DNA of 56,737 nt from Bacteroidota bacterium (GTDB lineage: Bacteria > Bacteroidota > Bacteroidia > Bacteroidales > Bacteroidaceae), in the NCBI GenBank assembly GCA_023458215.1, contig JAEXAJ010000151.1:1-56737 (forward strand). Reading direction: 5' to 3'. Of this stretch, positions 18,784 to 26,813 are shown one piece after another (within the stretch, counting starts at the first letter, position 1; every line of letters starts with the position of its first letter). A program made the translations under genes and the position numbers. The notes beneath the pieces are model-generated. The model did no database searches and was not told where the DNA came from. It was given only the letters and a program-made list of their open reading frames with translations.

Positions 18784-18904
18784 AATAGTGTTTAATATGT
18801 AAGGGGTAAGTGTTTCTACTGATAAGGTTAAGTCTTCTAAAGCTCAACCATTAATGAAACAGAAAAGAAGGGGCAGTTCAAAACAGAATTGAGCTATCAC
18901 TTTG

Positions 18905-18987
18905 TTCTGTCATCCTGAGCTTGTCGAAGGATCTTCTCTCTTCATACAAGGAGAAGAGATGCTTCGACTGCGCTCAGCATGACAGAA
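18905..18987. repeat. REP-like dispersed inverted repeat
   Basis: The left arm begins TTCTGTCATCCTGAGC and contains TGTCGAAGGATCT; the right arm contains AGATGCTTCGAC and ends CTCAGCATGACAGAA. Together they form an imperfect hairpin of about 35 bp. This motif (TCATCCTGAG with TCGAAGGATC) is a common repetitive extragenic element in many bacterial genomes, including Bacteroidetes. The 442-base gap 18634-19074 holds array B, this element and no credible gene. Confidence 0.75.
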
Positions 18988-19074
18988 TGATTGGTTTATC
19001 TCATTTTGAAGTGCCCTCTTTTATTGATTTACGTCAGTTCGATCAATTACGTGAAATATTAGAATTCACGTTAA

Positions 19075-20025
19075 TCAGTATGTACCGAGAAGGTTGCTTA
19101 CTGCTGCCTGGTAATTGGCTAATTTTGATGTCTTATGAATAGTCTTCTTCGATTTTCGATCTCCGTCCGGCAACAGATACTCCCAAAAGCTTTTCATCTT
19201 CATGAGCAATTGTAGCTCACCTCCTTGCAGCTGTTCTTGGTAGTTATTAAAGACTTCTGAATGGAGTTGTCCCACTTTTTTCGCCATTTCATCGGTGGAT
19301 AGCGTCTTCCCTTGCCGATACTCCAGCGCCAATGCCGGATTGGCAAGCAGACCGCGGCCTATTACAAGACCTGCCAGTTTAGGAAAACGGGTACTGATGG
19401 ATCGGATATCTTCTAAGGTCAGTAAGTCGCCATTATAAAGTAAAGGCTTCTTGCACCCATTATAGAAAGCCTCGAAACCATTTAAGTCTACTTCACCTTT
19501 GTATTGCTGCTTGCCCAGGCGGGGATGCAGGATGATGTGTGTCAACGGTAGTTCGTTGAAAAGTGGTAGTAATGCAAGGCACTCCTCCGGATTGTCCCAA
19601 CCTAAACGCAATTTGACGGAGAACTCTACATCGGGATGTCTTTCGATGGCATTCGTCAGCAAAGCCTTTACCTCTTCAGGATAAGGAAGCATACCGGCTC
19701 CGTTGTGGCGCTTGGCTAAAACAGGAAAAGGACAACCTAAATTGATGTCTGCCTTTTGGTGCCCTTTCTCGATGAAAAGGGACATTATCTGCTCTAATTT
19801 ATCCGATTCCGAGGCAATGAGCTGTGGAATCAGGTGCAGGCCCGGATTATTCTCCGGGTCAATGTCCCGTATGTCTCTCCGGCGGATTTCGCCGTGTTCG
19901 ATACGCACAAAAGGAGAGTAGTAAGTCTCGATGCCGCCAAAGACACGGGCATGTGCCCGGCGGTAGACGGCATCGGTGTAGCCTTGCAGCGGGGCGAATT
20001 GGATAGGTAATAAGTTCTCGTTCAT
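19075..20025 (-). CDS. tRNA-dihydrouridine synthase (Dus family)
   Basis: A 316-residue cytoplasmic FMN enzyme that reduces uridines in the tRNA D-loop. Visible family features are the N-terminal APLQGYTDAVYRRAH, the catalytic-cysteine segment DINLGCPFP (Cys98), KLRLGWD, LTHIILHPR with the FMN-binding histidine, LLYNGDL and VIGRGLLANP. Length is usual. It is a housekeeping gene sitting between PUL segments, 19 bases downstream of the beta-propeller gene on the same strand, so read-through is possible. TATCTTCG on the minus strand at 20031-20038 is a near-match -7 box that would give an almost leaderless transcript. Which Dus subtype it is cannot be told from here. Confidence 0.93.
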   Translation of the reverse strand: MNENLLPIQFAPLQGYTDAVYRRAHARVFGGIETYYSPFVRIEHGEIRRRDIRDIDPENNPGLHLIPQLIASESDKLEQIMSLFIEKGHQKADINLGCPFPVLAKRHNGAGMLPYPEEVKALLTNAIERHPDVEFSVKLRLGWDNPEECLALLPLFNELPLTHIILHPRLGKQQYKGEVDLNGFEAFYNGCKKPLLYNGDLLTLEDIRSISTRFPKLAGLVIGRGLLANPALALEYRQGKTLSTDEMAKKVGQLHSEVFNNYQEQLQGGELQLLMKMKSFWEYLLPDGDRKSKKTIHKTSKLANYQAAVSNLLGTY

Positions 20026-20044
20026 GGCTGCGAAGATACGTATT

Positions 20045-21181
20045 TTATTTCTTGTTTTGCAGAATGGGTATTACCATATTCCACGAATGAGTCGCATTTT
20101 CAAATCCGCCGGGACCGTCCATGGTGGCAAAGAATATATAAGTCGGTTTTCCGTCTTCAAAGAAGATGAAAGGACGTTCCAATTGGCCTTGCTTTTCTAT
20201 CTTGCCGTCTTCGTATTCTACCGTGAGGGAGTAGGCTTTCGGGTCTTTGTCGACTGTCCAATCTATACCGTCTTTTGAGTGCGCCATCACACCACCACCG
20301 CGTTCGCCGGTAAACTTCGATACTTGGTCTTTGAAGATGGCGTGGTAGCCGTCTTTGTCTTTCCATAGGTAGGGGTCTTCGGCTTCACCCTGACCGTCTA
20401 CCTGGAAGATGGGTTGGTCGTTGTTCACTACTTTGAAGGGATCCTCAATGCTGGGAGCGGTTGCCATGCCGAGGCTCATTCTTGAATTTCCGTCATTGCC
20501 TTTATAGCTGCGTCCTTTGAATATCATCATGACCGAACCGTCTTCTTGTATCACGGGAGAAGGATTGGAGGTGAGGAAGCTATAAAAAGTGTTGGGCTTC
20601 GTTTTCAGGATGGGTTCGTCCATTCGGCGCCAAGGCCCGTAAGGAGAATCGGCAACCGCCATTCCGATGCGTTTGTTGGAGCGGCCTACGATGCACCATT
20701 TACTATCCAGTGTTAGTTGTTCATAAGTAGGTTCGGCAAAAGGGTGGGTGGAGCCCATATATATAAGGTAGTATTTGCCATTCTGTTTCAAGATACGCGG
20801 GTTGTGGGTGGAACGTCCGTCCCAGTACTGCGAACCTCGTGCGGGCAGGGCTACGTCACTGAACTTGTAAGGACCTTGCGGCACGTCGGATACCGCATGC
20901 ACTATCTCCGAAGCGACCATCCATCCGGGATGAAACGGCAACGACTTGGGGAAACGAGAAACAAACATGTGGTATTTTCCGTCTTCTCCTTTCACAACCG
21001 AACTACCCCATACCCAGTAACCTTCGGATTCGAAGGCGGGTGTGCATTGTGCCTTGCCCAATCGGTGGAATAACGGGTTCTGTGACTTTTGTTTCAGTTC
21101 TACCAGATTCTCAATTTTCTGTGCGGATGCCCCCATGCAAATGAAGGTGACGAAGAGAAGGAGTAAATTGTATTTTTTCAT
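20045..21181 (-). CDS. Secreted five-bladed beta-propeller glycoside hydrolase-like protein
   Basis: A 378-residue exported protein (signal peptide 1-20, ICMGASA). Repeated blades carry GKYHMFVSRF, GKYYLIYMGS, GSVMMIFKGRS, DGYHAIFKD and KPTYIFFATM, the pattern of GH43/GH32/GH117-clan propellers. Candidate acidic active-site residues lie in WDGRSTHNPR and GEAEDPYLW, but I cannot assign the catalytic set with certainty. Annotated homologues are usually just 'glycoside hydrolase'. It is divergent from the PL8-like gene at 21384, with which it shares a regulatory spacer, so it probably acts on the same glycan. Own -7 box at 21227-21234. Confidence 0.75.
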   Translation of the reverse strand: MKKYNLLLLFVTFICMGASAQKIENLVELKQKSQNPLFHRLGKAQCTPAFESEGYWVWGSSVVKGEDGKYHMFVSRFPKSLPFHPGWMVASEIVHAVSDVPQGPYKFSDVALPARGSQYWDGRSTHNPRILKQNGKYYLIYMGSTHPFAEPTYEQLTLDSKWCIVGRSNKRIGMAVADSPYGPWRRMDEPILKTKPNTFYSFLTSNPSPVIQEDGSVMMIFKGRSYKGNDGNSRMSLGMATAPSIEDPFKVVNNDQPIFQVDGQGEAEDPYLWKDKDGYHAIFKDQVSKFTGERGGGVMAHSKDGIDWTVDKDPKAYSLTVEYEDGKIEKQGQLERPFIFFEDGKPTYIFFATMDGPGGFENATHSWNMVIPILQNKK

Positions 21182-21204
21182 AATGTTGATGGATTAGTCC
21201 CTGT

Positions 21205-21303
21205 CTCCCTAGAGGGAGGGGTGATACAAAGATAGCCAAACTTCCTTTACGTATGATACCTTATAAGCTGATACGTACGAAAGTAGCACCAATTTCGTAT
21301 GAT
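21205..21303. promoter_or_regulatory. Divergent control region with -7 box and CGTATGAT repeats
   Basis: The minus strand has TATCTTTG at 21227-21234 (exact TAnnTTTG) for the propeller gene. Between the divergent promoters CGTATGAT occurs at 21250-21257 and 21296-21303, with the palindrome CGTACG at 21274-21279 between them. A CTCCCT/AGGGAG hairpin at 21205-21218 lies in the propeller gene leader. The repeats may be an activator site; this is inference. Confidence 0.4.
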
Positions 21304-21332
21304 TAGTGAGGCTTCATCTTTGTGTCTTTCCT

Positions 21333-21340
21333 TATATTTG
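21333..21340 (+). promoter_or_regulatory. -7 box (TATATTTG) for the second PL8-like gene
   Basis: TATATTTG matches TAnnTTTG and lies 43 bases before the ATG at 21384. No -33 TTTG at the right distance, which suggests activator dependence. Confidence 0.5.
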
Positions 21341-21383
21341 CTCAGGATTGATATGAAATTGCACAACATTAAAAATACCCGAT

Positions 21384-23852
21384 ATGCAGAAGCACCTTAT
21401 TCTAACTCTTTTCAGTCTTTGTTTTGTCACCACAGCTTTTCCACAAGCGAAAGAAACACAACTGGCTTTCGATAATTATCACCAATATTATAATGAAGCA
21501 CGCCGTCAGAAGGACGTGGAGAAAGAACGTGCTATCGATGCTTTCCGTATTTCCTTCCGCGAGCATCCTTACCGTTATCATTCGCTTGACACAAAGCTTA
21601 GTGCACAAGAGTGCCTGGCTCAGCTCGATGCCGGTGGTGTCTTTTCGGGCTTAAAGCAGAAAGAGGCACAATTCCGGGCAAACAATGGTTTTCAGAAACC
21701 ATTCTCCGACCCGCAAGCCGAAATAGGACTTTTCCTGGTGGATGCTTTCAATCGTATCTGGAAGATCGCCGATGCCTACCGCAAGGGAGAAATATCCGAG
21801 AAGCAAGCTCTTTCAGACAAGGTATTGAAAGCCATTCTACATTACGGCGGCATCGAGGCAGGACGACCTAACGATGGCCCTCGCTTCCATGCGTCTTGCT
21901 TTGCCATGCCTACGGCTGCGGTCAATACCTATTTCTGTTATCTGAAACAAATGGAGAAAGCCGAACAGGGAAAAGGAGGTACCTTGCTGAAGGAAGCAAG
22001 TGATATGCTCAAAACCATCGGCTTGCAGGCATGGACTCAGCCTTTACGTCACGATGAAACAGATAAGAATGTGGTTTCTATTCCTCGTTTTCGCAACCAT
22101 GTGTGGTGGGTTGGCGGCAATGCGCTGGCTTATCGTTCCTTGTTACCGGTAGCCGCCATGTATCGCTCCATTCCGATGATAGACTTATTGGCCGAAGTTT
22201 GTCAGCGAGGTATCAGTATGACTTCTCAAACTACTTATAACGATGCATTCTGGACCGAAGGGTTTACTGCCGATGGTGCAGGGTGGGGTCATGGCAAACA
22301 GTGCCTTATCTGGGGATATCCTATCGACGGAACGTCCAATGCCCTCAGAATGCTGAACATGCTGAAAGGCTCGCCCTGGGCAAAGAATCTGAACCGTGAC
22401 AATGTGCAGGCTCTGCTGAACTTCTTCCGTGGAGGGGCGTGGTATTACTATAAGGGCTATCGTCTGCCTTGTTTGGATCGTGGTTCGTACGTTTATAATC
22501 CCACAGAACTCCCTGTTCCTTATGCCGGAATGCTCGATAATGTGGTAGATAACTGGATAGACTCCTTTACACCCGATGAACAGAAAGAACTGTTGCAGTT
22601 ACAGCAGGAAGTTCGTAGAAACCGTATCTCAATGGACGGCTATGCGCAAGGCACTTATTCCGGCACGCGTTGGTTCTTCAACAATGATGATTTGATGAAG
22701 CAGACTCCCGATTATCATATCACCATTAATATGGCTTCTGTACGCTGTGACGGTTTGGAAAGTGCTGCCAGCATGGCGGATGCTTACAACTTCTACTCCA
22801 CGGATGGCATGACTCTGTTTCAACGTAGCGGCGATGAATATTTCCGTATTATGGGCGGATGGGATGTTACCGCATCTCCCGGTGTCACCGCCCGCGAAGG
22901 GATGGATAAGCTGACGCCTGTAGACAATTGGCGGGGCTATTGCAGCAAGTACAATTATGCTGCCGGAGCTACAGACGGTGGAGAGAATGCCGTAGCCGGA
23001 ACTATCTTTGAAAAGATAAACGCTTCCGGGAAAGAAGGCGTCAACGATAAAGGAAACAGTGAAGGGCTGAATGAGGTGCTTTATGGCTTCAAGGCTTATA
23101 AATCCTACTTTATATTGGGAGACTATACGGTAGCTTTAGGTGCCGGAGTAACGAATCTGTGCCCCGAGCAGGAAGGCAACATCCGTACGACCATTGACCA
23201 GACAGCCTGGATGAATGAAGTATTTACGATGAAAAGGGGCAAAAAGGAGGTTCTGCCTTCCGGCGTGCATTCTCTCGTTGCTTCGGACGGCACACCGGTT
23301 TGGGTGATGCAGAAGGGAAAGTTTGCTTATAGCGTACTTCCTGAATATACCCGTGAAGCTTTTGTTACTTGCGAAACCCGTCCTACGGATTGGGTAAAGC
23401 GTAATAAGGTAAATGCTACTAAATCCGGCCTGCCTGCCGAAGCTAAGATTCTTCGTTTATGGGCAAACCACGGGCAACATCCTGTGAATGATACTTATGG
23501 TTACGTGGTTTATACAGGGAATGATATGCCTGCTGATGAATTACCGTTCGAAGTTTTGCGCAATGATACCTTGGTGCAGGCTATCCGCTCTACAGATGGG
23601 AAGATAGTGGAAGCCGTGTTCTATCCGGGAAATGCCCGGTTGCAGGCAGAAGGAATGTCATTATCGGCTTCTGCTCCTTGTGCGGTGATGATAAGAGAGG
23701 AAGGAACAAAATCTGTTATTTCTGTTACGGATGCCTGTATGGATACTGATCTGAAAGAGATCGAATTAGTTTGGAATGAGAAGAAGATAGTTGTACCGAT
23801 GCCTCAAGGAATGCTTTGCGGCAAACCGGCTGTGGTAACCGCTATTGAGTAA
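21384..23852 (+). CDS. Polysaccharide lyase, divergent PL8-like (chondroitin AC/hyaluronate lyase fold)
   Basis: An 822-residue exported protein with signal peptide 1-21. The N-terminal half is a helical toroid and the C-terminal half is beta-rich, as in PL8. His303 in GAGWGHGKQ and Tyr312 in IWGYPIDG are nine residues apart, the same spacing as the catalytic His and Tyr of chondroitin AC lyase; Asn246 in WVGGN is a candidate for the catalytic asparagine. Overall similarity to the ABC-type lyase at 15550 is low, so the two are not recent duplicates. It is transcribed from its own -7 box and is followed by the GH2 gene 81 bases later. The uronic-acid glycan it cleaves is unknown. Confidence 0.75.
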   Translation: MQKHLILTLFSLCFVTTAFPQAKETQLAFDNYHQYYNEARRQKDVEKERAIDAFRISFREHPYRYHSLDTKLSAQECLAQLDAGGVFSGLKQKEAQFRANNGFQKPFSDPQAEIGLFLVDAFNRIWKIADAYRKGEISEKQALSDKVLKAILHYGGIEAGRPNDGPRFHASCFAMPTAAVNTYFCYLKQMEKAEQGKGGTLLKEASDMLKTIGLQAWTQPLRHDETDKNVVSIPRFRNHVWWVGGNALAYRSLLPVAAMYRSIPMIDLLAEVCQRGISMTSQTTYNDAFWTEGFTADGAGWGHGKQCLIWGYPIDGTSNALRMLNMLKGSPWAKNLNRDNVQALLNFFRGGAWYYYKGYRLPCLDRGSYVYNPTELPVPYAGMLDNVVDNWIDSFTPDEQKELLQLQQEVRRNRISMDGYAQGTYSGTRWFFNNDDLMKQTPDYHITINMASVRCDGLESAASMADAYNFYSTDGMTLFQRSGDEYFRIMGGWDVTASPGVTAREGMDKLTPVDNWRGYCSKYNYAAGATDGGENAVAGTIFEKINASGKEGVNDKGNSEGLNEVLYGFKAYKSYFILGDYTVALGAGVTNLCPEQEGNIRTTIDQTAWMNEVFTMKRGKKEVLPSGVHSLVASDGTPVWVMQKGKFAYSVLPEYTREAFVTCETRPTDWVKRNKVNATKSGLPAEAKILRLWANHGQHPVNDTYGYVVYTGNDMPADELPFEVLRNDTLVQAIRSTDGKIVEAVFYPGNARLQAEGMSLSASAPCAVMIREEGTKSVISVTDACMDTDLKEIELVWNEKKIVVPMPQGMLCGKPAVVTAIE

Positions 23853-23933
23853 CTTCGTTTCCGGGGCGTATTGAACCTAATTCAACCACGGACTCACCTT
23901 ACTGAGTATGAACTATTATCTAAAATTATAAAT

Positions 23934-26579
23934 ATGAGAAACCTTTTATTACTAATTGCCTTTTTAACCTGTTGGTGTGTTACCCCAGCGCAAGAGCGCT
24001 TCTCTGCCGCCGGCTTTTATTCTGTACCCAATTCCGGCCGCGAAGTATCGGACTTCAATCCGGGATGGCGTTTCCATCGTGGTGACTTGCCCGTAAAATC
24101 CGACCCGTTGCAACTGAACGATAGTAACTGGGAGTTGGTGAATCTCCCTCATACCGTACAATTGGTTCCTTCAGAAGCAAGCGGCTCACGCAATTATCAA
24201 GGCCCTGCGTGGTACACCAAGCATTTCACGGTAGACGCCAAATACAAAGGCAAGCGCCTCTCCCTCTATTTCGAGGCCATCATGGGCAAAAGTGCTTTCT
24301 ACATCAATGGCAAGAAAGTAAAAGAACAGTTTGGCGGGTATCTTCCCGTCATCATCGACCTGACTGAAGCCGGAGTACGTCCGGGCGACGAAGTAACCGT
24401 TGCCGTTTGTGCCGATAACAGCGACGACCCTTCTTACCCTCCGGGAAATAAACAATATATCATGGACCTTTGCGTCTTCGGCGGTATCTATCGTGACTGT
24501 TACTTTATCAGTACCGACGAAGTGCACGTGAGCGATGCCAATGCGGCCGGTCGTGTTGCCGGTGGTGGTGTCTTCGCCAGCTTTGAAGAGGTCTCGGAAC
24601 AGAAAGCCAAGGTGAATGTAAAGACCCATATTGTGAATGAAGGAACCGCTGCTTGTAAGGTTGTTGTAGAAAATACTTTGATAGATCAGGCGGGCAAACT
24701 GGTAGCAGTCGGCAAGAAAAGCCTTTCGCTGGCAGCAGGCGCCAACGGTGACCTTTCGCAACAACTTTTCGTGAAGAATCCCGCCTTGTGGCATCCCGAT
24801 ACCCCGAATCTGTATCAACTCAAGACCTCTGTATATAAGAATGGCAAGCTCTGTGATGCCGTAATCTCACGCATCGGCATCCGTAGCATCGAGTTCCGTG
24901 GTGCCGACGGGCTATTTATCAACGGCAAACCCTTTGAAGACAAACTGATGGGCGTAAACCGCCACCAGGACTATGCCTACATCGGCAACGCCGTACCCAA
25001 TAACCTGCACTGGCTGGACGTGAAGAAGCTGCGTGACGCAGGTTTCCGCGTCATCCGCTCGGCGCACTATCCGCAAGACCCTGCCTTTATGGATGCTTGC
25101 GACGAACTGGGCATGTTTATGATTGTACCTACTCCCGGCTGGCAATTTTGGAATTCCGACCCTGTGTTCGAGCAACGCATTATCTCCGACATCCGCCACA
25201 TGGTACGCCGCGACCGCAATCATCCTTCCGTTCTGCTGTGGGAGCCTATCTTGAATGAAACCGCTTTCCCCGAATCATTTGCGCACAATGCCTATCAAGC
25301 CACCCACGAAGAATATCCTTACCCCGGCTGCTATGCCGCCATCGACGACAAGAGCAAAGGTGCCGACGAATATGATGTAATCTATACCGCCCCCAAGAAT
25401 GAAGACTACTATCAGAAGCTGGGCAAGTCCTGCTTCACCCGTGAGTATGGCGACTGTGTGGACGACTGGAACTCTCACAACTCCTATAGCCGTGTGGCTC
25501 GTGAGTGGGGCGAGGCGCCTCAGATACGCCAGGCACAGCACTATGCACGCAAGGATTATGGAGGTTCGCTTACGGTAGACCAGTTCTATAAGTCTCCGCG
25601 CGGTCATGTGGGTGGTACTCTGTGGCACTCGTTCGACCATCAGCGCGGTTATCATCCCGACCCGTTTTGGGGTGGAGTGATGGATATGTTCCGTCAGCCC
25701 AAGTATTCTTATTACATGATGATGAGCCAGCGTGACCCACGATTGCACTTGAAGCAGGCCGATAGTGGTCCGATGGTATATATTGCCAATGCCATGACTC
25801 CTTTCTCTCCCGAAGATATTGTGGTTTACTCCAATTGCGACAGCGTGCGTCTCACTATCAACGAGAAAACCATACTGGTACAGGCTCCTGAATTAGAGGA
25901 AAAGGGCATTCGTCATCCGCCCATTATCTTCAAGAATGCTTATAGCTTTGTAGATGTGCGCGCCCTGCACCGTGCGAGCAAACCGGAACAATGCAGCATC
26001 GTAGCCGAAGGGTTCCTCGACGGTAAAGTCGTGGCTCGTGCCAAGAACATGCCCTCCAAGCGTAACGAGCAACTGATACTGACTGTAGATTCCGGTCAGC
26101 CGCTACGTGCCAACGGTTCGGACATCGTTACAGTTATCGCTTCTGTGGCCGATAAAGACGGTTATATAAAACGCCTTTCGCAAGAAACCATAATCTTCGA
26201 AGTAGAAGGAGAGGGCGAGATGGTAGGGGACAGGGCTATCGAAGCCAATCCTCGTGTAAGCCGTTGGGGTACTGCTCCGGCACTGATCCGCACCAGTACC
26301 AAGCCGGGTACGATTCGTGTGAGAGCCCGTCTGTTGCATCCGGGCATCCAGTTTCATCCCGAAGCTGTGATTGAAATCAATACCCTGCCCGCAGAGCGCA
26401 GCTTTCTGTACAAGGAACTGCCTGATTTGAAGAAGACGGAGAATTTCGGTAAGGGAGACATCGGTGAAATTGACTTGAACGAAATAGAACGTGCTGCCAG
26501 GGAAGAGAAGGAGCGAATCGACGAAATGAAGAAGATAGAGCAACAACAACAACACTTTGAGAGTACGGAGAAGAAGTAG
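23934..26579 (+). CDS. Glycoside hydrolase family 2 (beta-galactosidase/beta-glucuronidase-like)
   Basis: An 881-residue exported enzyme. The frame is open from a TTG at 23871, but the ATG at 23934 starts a proper signal peptide (RNLLLLIAFLTCWCVTPAQ), so it is preferred. Domains run sugar-binding jelly roll (about 35-190), immunoglobulin-like (about 195-310), TIM barrel (about 315-600) and C-terminal beta domains. The acid/base Glu442 in LNETAF and nucleophile Glu504 in TREYGD are present. GH2 members remove terminal beta-linked galactose, glucuronate, mannose or related sugars; which one is not readable here. The last 40 residues are an unusual charged, glutamine-rich helix (EEKERIDEMKK, QQQQ). 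Co-transcribed with the PL8-like lyase. Confidence 0.88.
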   Translation: MRNLLLLIAFLTCWCVTPAQERFSAAGFYSVPNSGREVSDFNPGWRFHRGDLPVKSDPLQLNDSNWELVNLPHTVQLVPSEASGSRNYQGPAWYTKHFTVDAKYKGKRLSLYFEAIMGKSAFYINGKKVKEQFGGYLPVIIDLTEAGVRPGDEVTVAVCADNSDDPSYPPGNKQYIMDLCVFGGIYRDCYFISTDEVHVSDANAAGRVAGGGVFASFEEVSEQKAKVNVKTHIVNEGTAACKVVVENTLIDQAGKLVAVGKKSLSLAAGANGDLSQQLFVKNPALWHPDTPNLYQLKTSVYKNGKLCDAVISRIGIRSIEFRGADGLFINGKPFEDKLMGVNRHQDYAYIGNAVPNNLHWLDVKKLRDAGFRVIRSAHYPQDPAFMDACDELGMFMIVPTPGWQFWNSDPVFEQRIISDIRHMVRRDRNHPSVLLWEPILNETAFPESFAHNAYQATHEEYPYPGCYAAIDDKSKGADEYDVIYTAPKNEDYYQKLGKSCFTREYGDCVDDWNSHNSYSRVAREWGEAPQIRQAQHYARKDYGGSLTVDQFYKSPRGHVGGTLWHSFDHQRGYHPDPFWGGVMDMFRQPKYSYYMMMSQRDPRLHLKQADSGPMVYIANAMTPFSPEDIVVYSNCDSVRLTINEKTILVQAPELEEKGIRHPPIIFKNAYSFVDVRALHRASKPEQCSIVAEGFLDGKVVARAKNMPSKRNEQLILTVDSGQPLRANGSDIVTVIASVADKDGYIKRLSQETIIFEVEGEGEMVGDRAIEANPRVSRWGTAPALIRTSTKPGTIRVRARLLHPGIQFHPEAVIEINTLPAERSFLYKELPDLKKTENFGKGDIGEIDLNEIERAAREEKERIDEMKKIEQQQQHFESTEKK

Positions 26580-26684
26580 TTACCAACAGTACTATTGCCA
26601 CTGCGGCAAAAGAAGTCTTTTCGAACTTCATTTGCTTCTTGATGACCTCCCGAAGCTCCTAAAATGTAAGTCGGGCAGTGTATA

Positions 26685-26723
26685 GCAAGCAGGGCGGTGC
26701 GGTCACATCCGTGCCTTGCTTGC
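26685..26723 (+). terminator. GC-rich hairpin after the GH2 gene
   Basis: GCAAGCAGGGC pairs with GTGCCTTGCTTGC through one bulge or wobble, 105 bases after the stop. There is no U-tract, so it may be an mRNA 3' end structure rather than an intrinsic terminator. Confidence 0.4.
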
Positions 26724-26744
26724 GGTTGCATTAGTATGTGGGGA

Positions 26745-26790
26745 TTAGTCGCTCTATAGAGTCGTTGATAGTCACTCTATAGAGTTGTTT
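26745..26790. repeat. Array E: two-unit dyad repeat with 23-bp pitch
   Basis: The perfect palindrome CTCTATAGAG occurs at 26752-26761 and 26775-26784, 23 bp apart, each preceded by TAGTCG or TAGTCA and followed by GTCGTTG or GTTGTTT. It is in the convergent spacer after the GH2 and GH127/146 genes. It resembles arrays A-D but has two units and a pitch one base longer, so I treat it as a possible relative. Confidence 0.7.
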
Positions 26791-26813
26791 TGTATATGAC
26801 CGGAGGTAAGACA

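Noticed and set aside
18921..19142. Small open frame of 73 residues between the PL8 and Dus genes
   Set aside because: It starts inside the REP-like hairpin and overlaps the end of dus on the other strand; residues reflect the repeat.
23871..23933. TTG start 63 bases upstream for the GH2 gene
   Set aside because: It would put 21 unrelated residues before a standard signal peptide.
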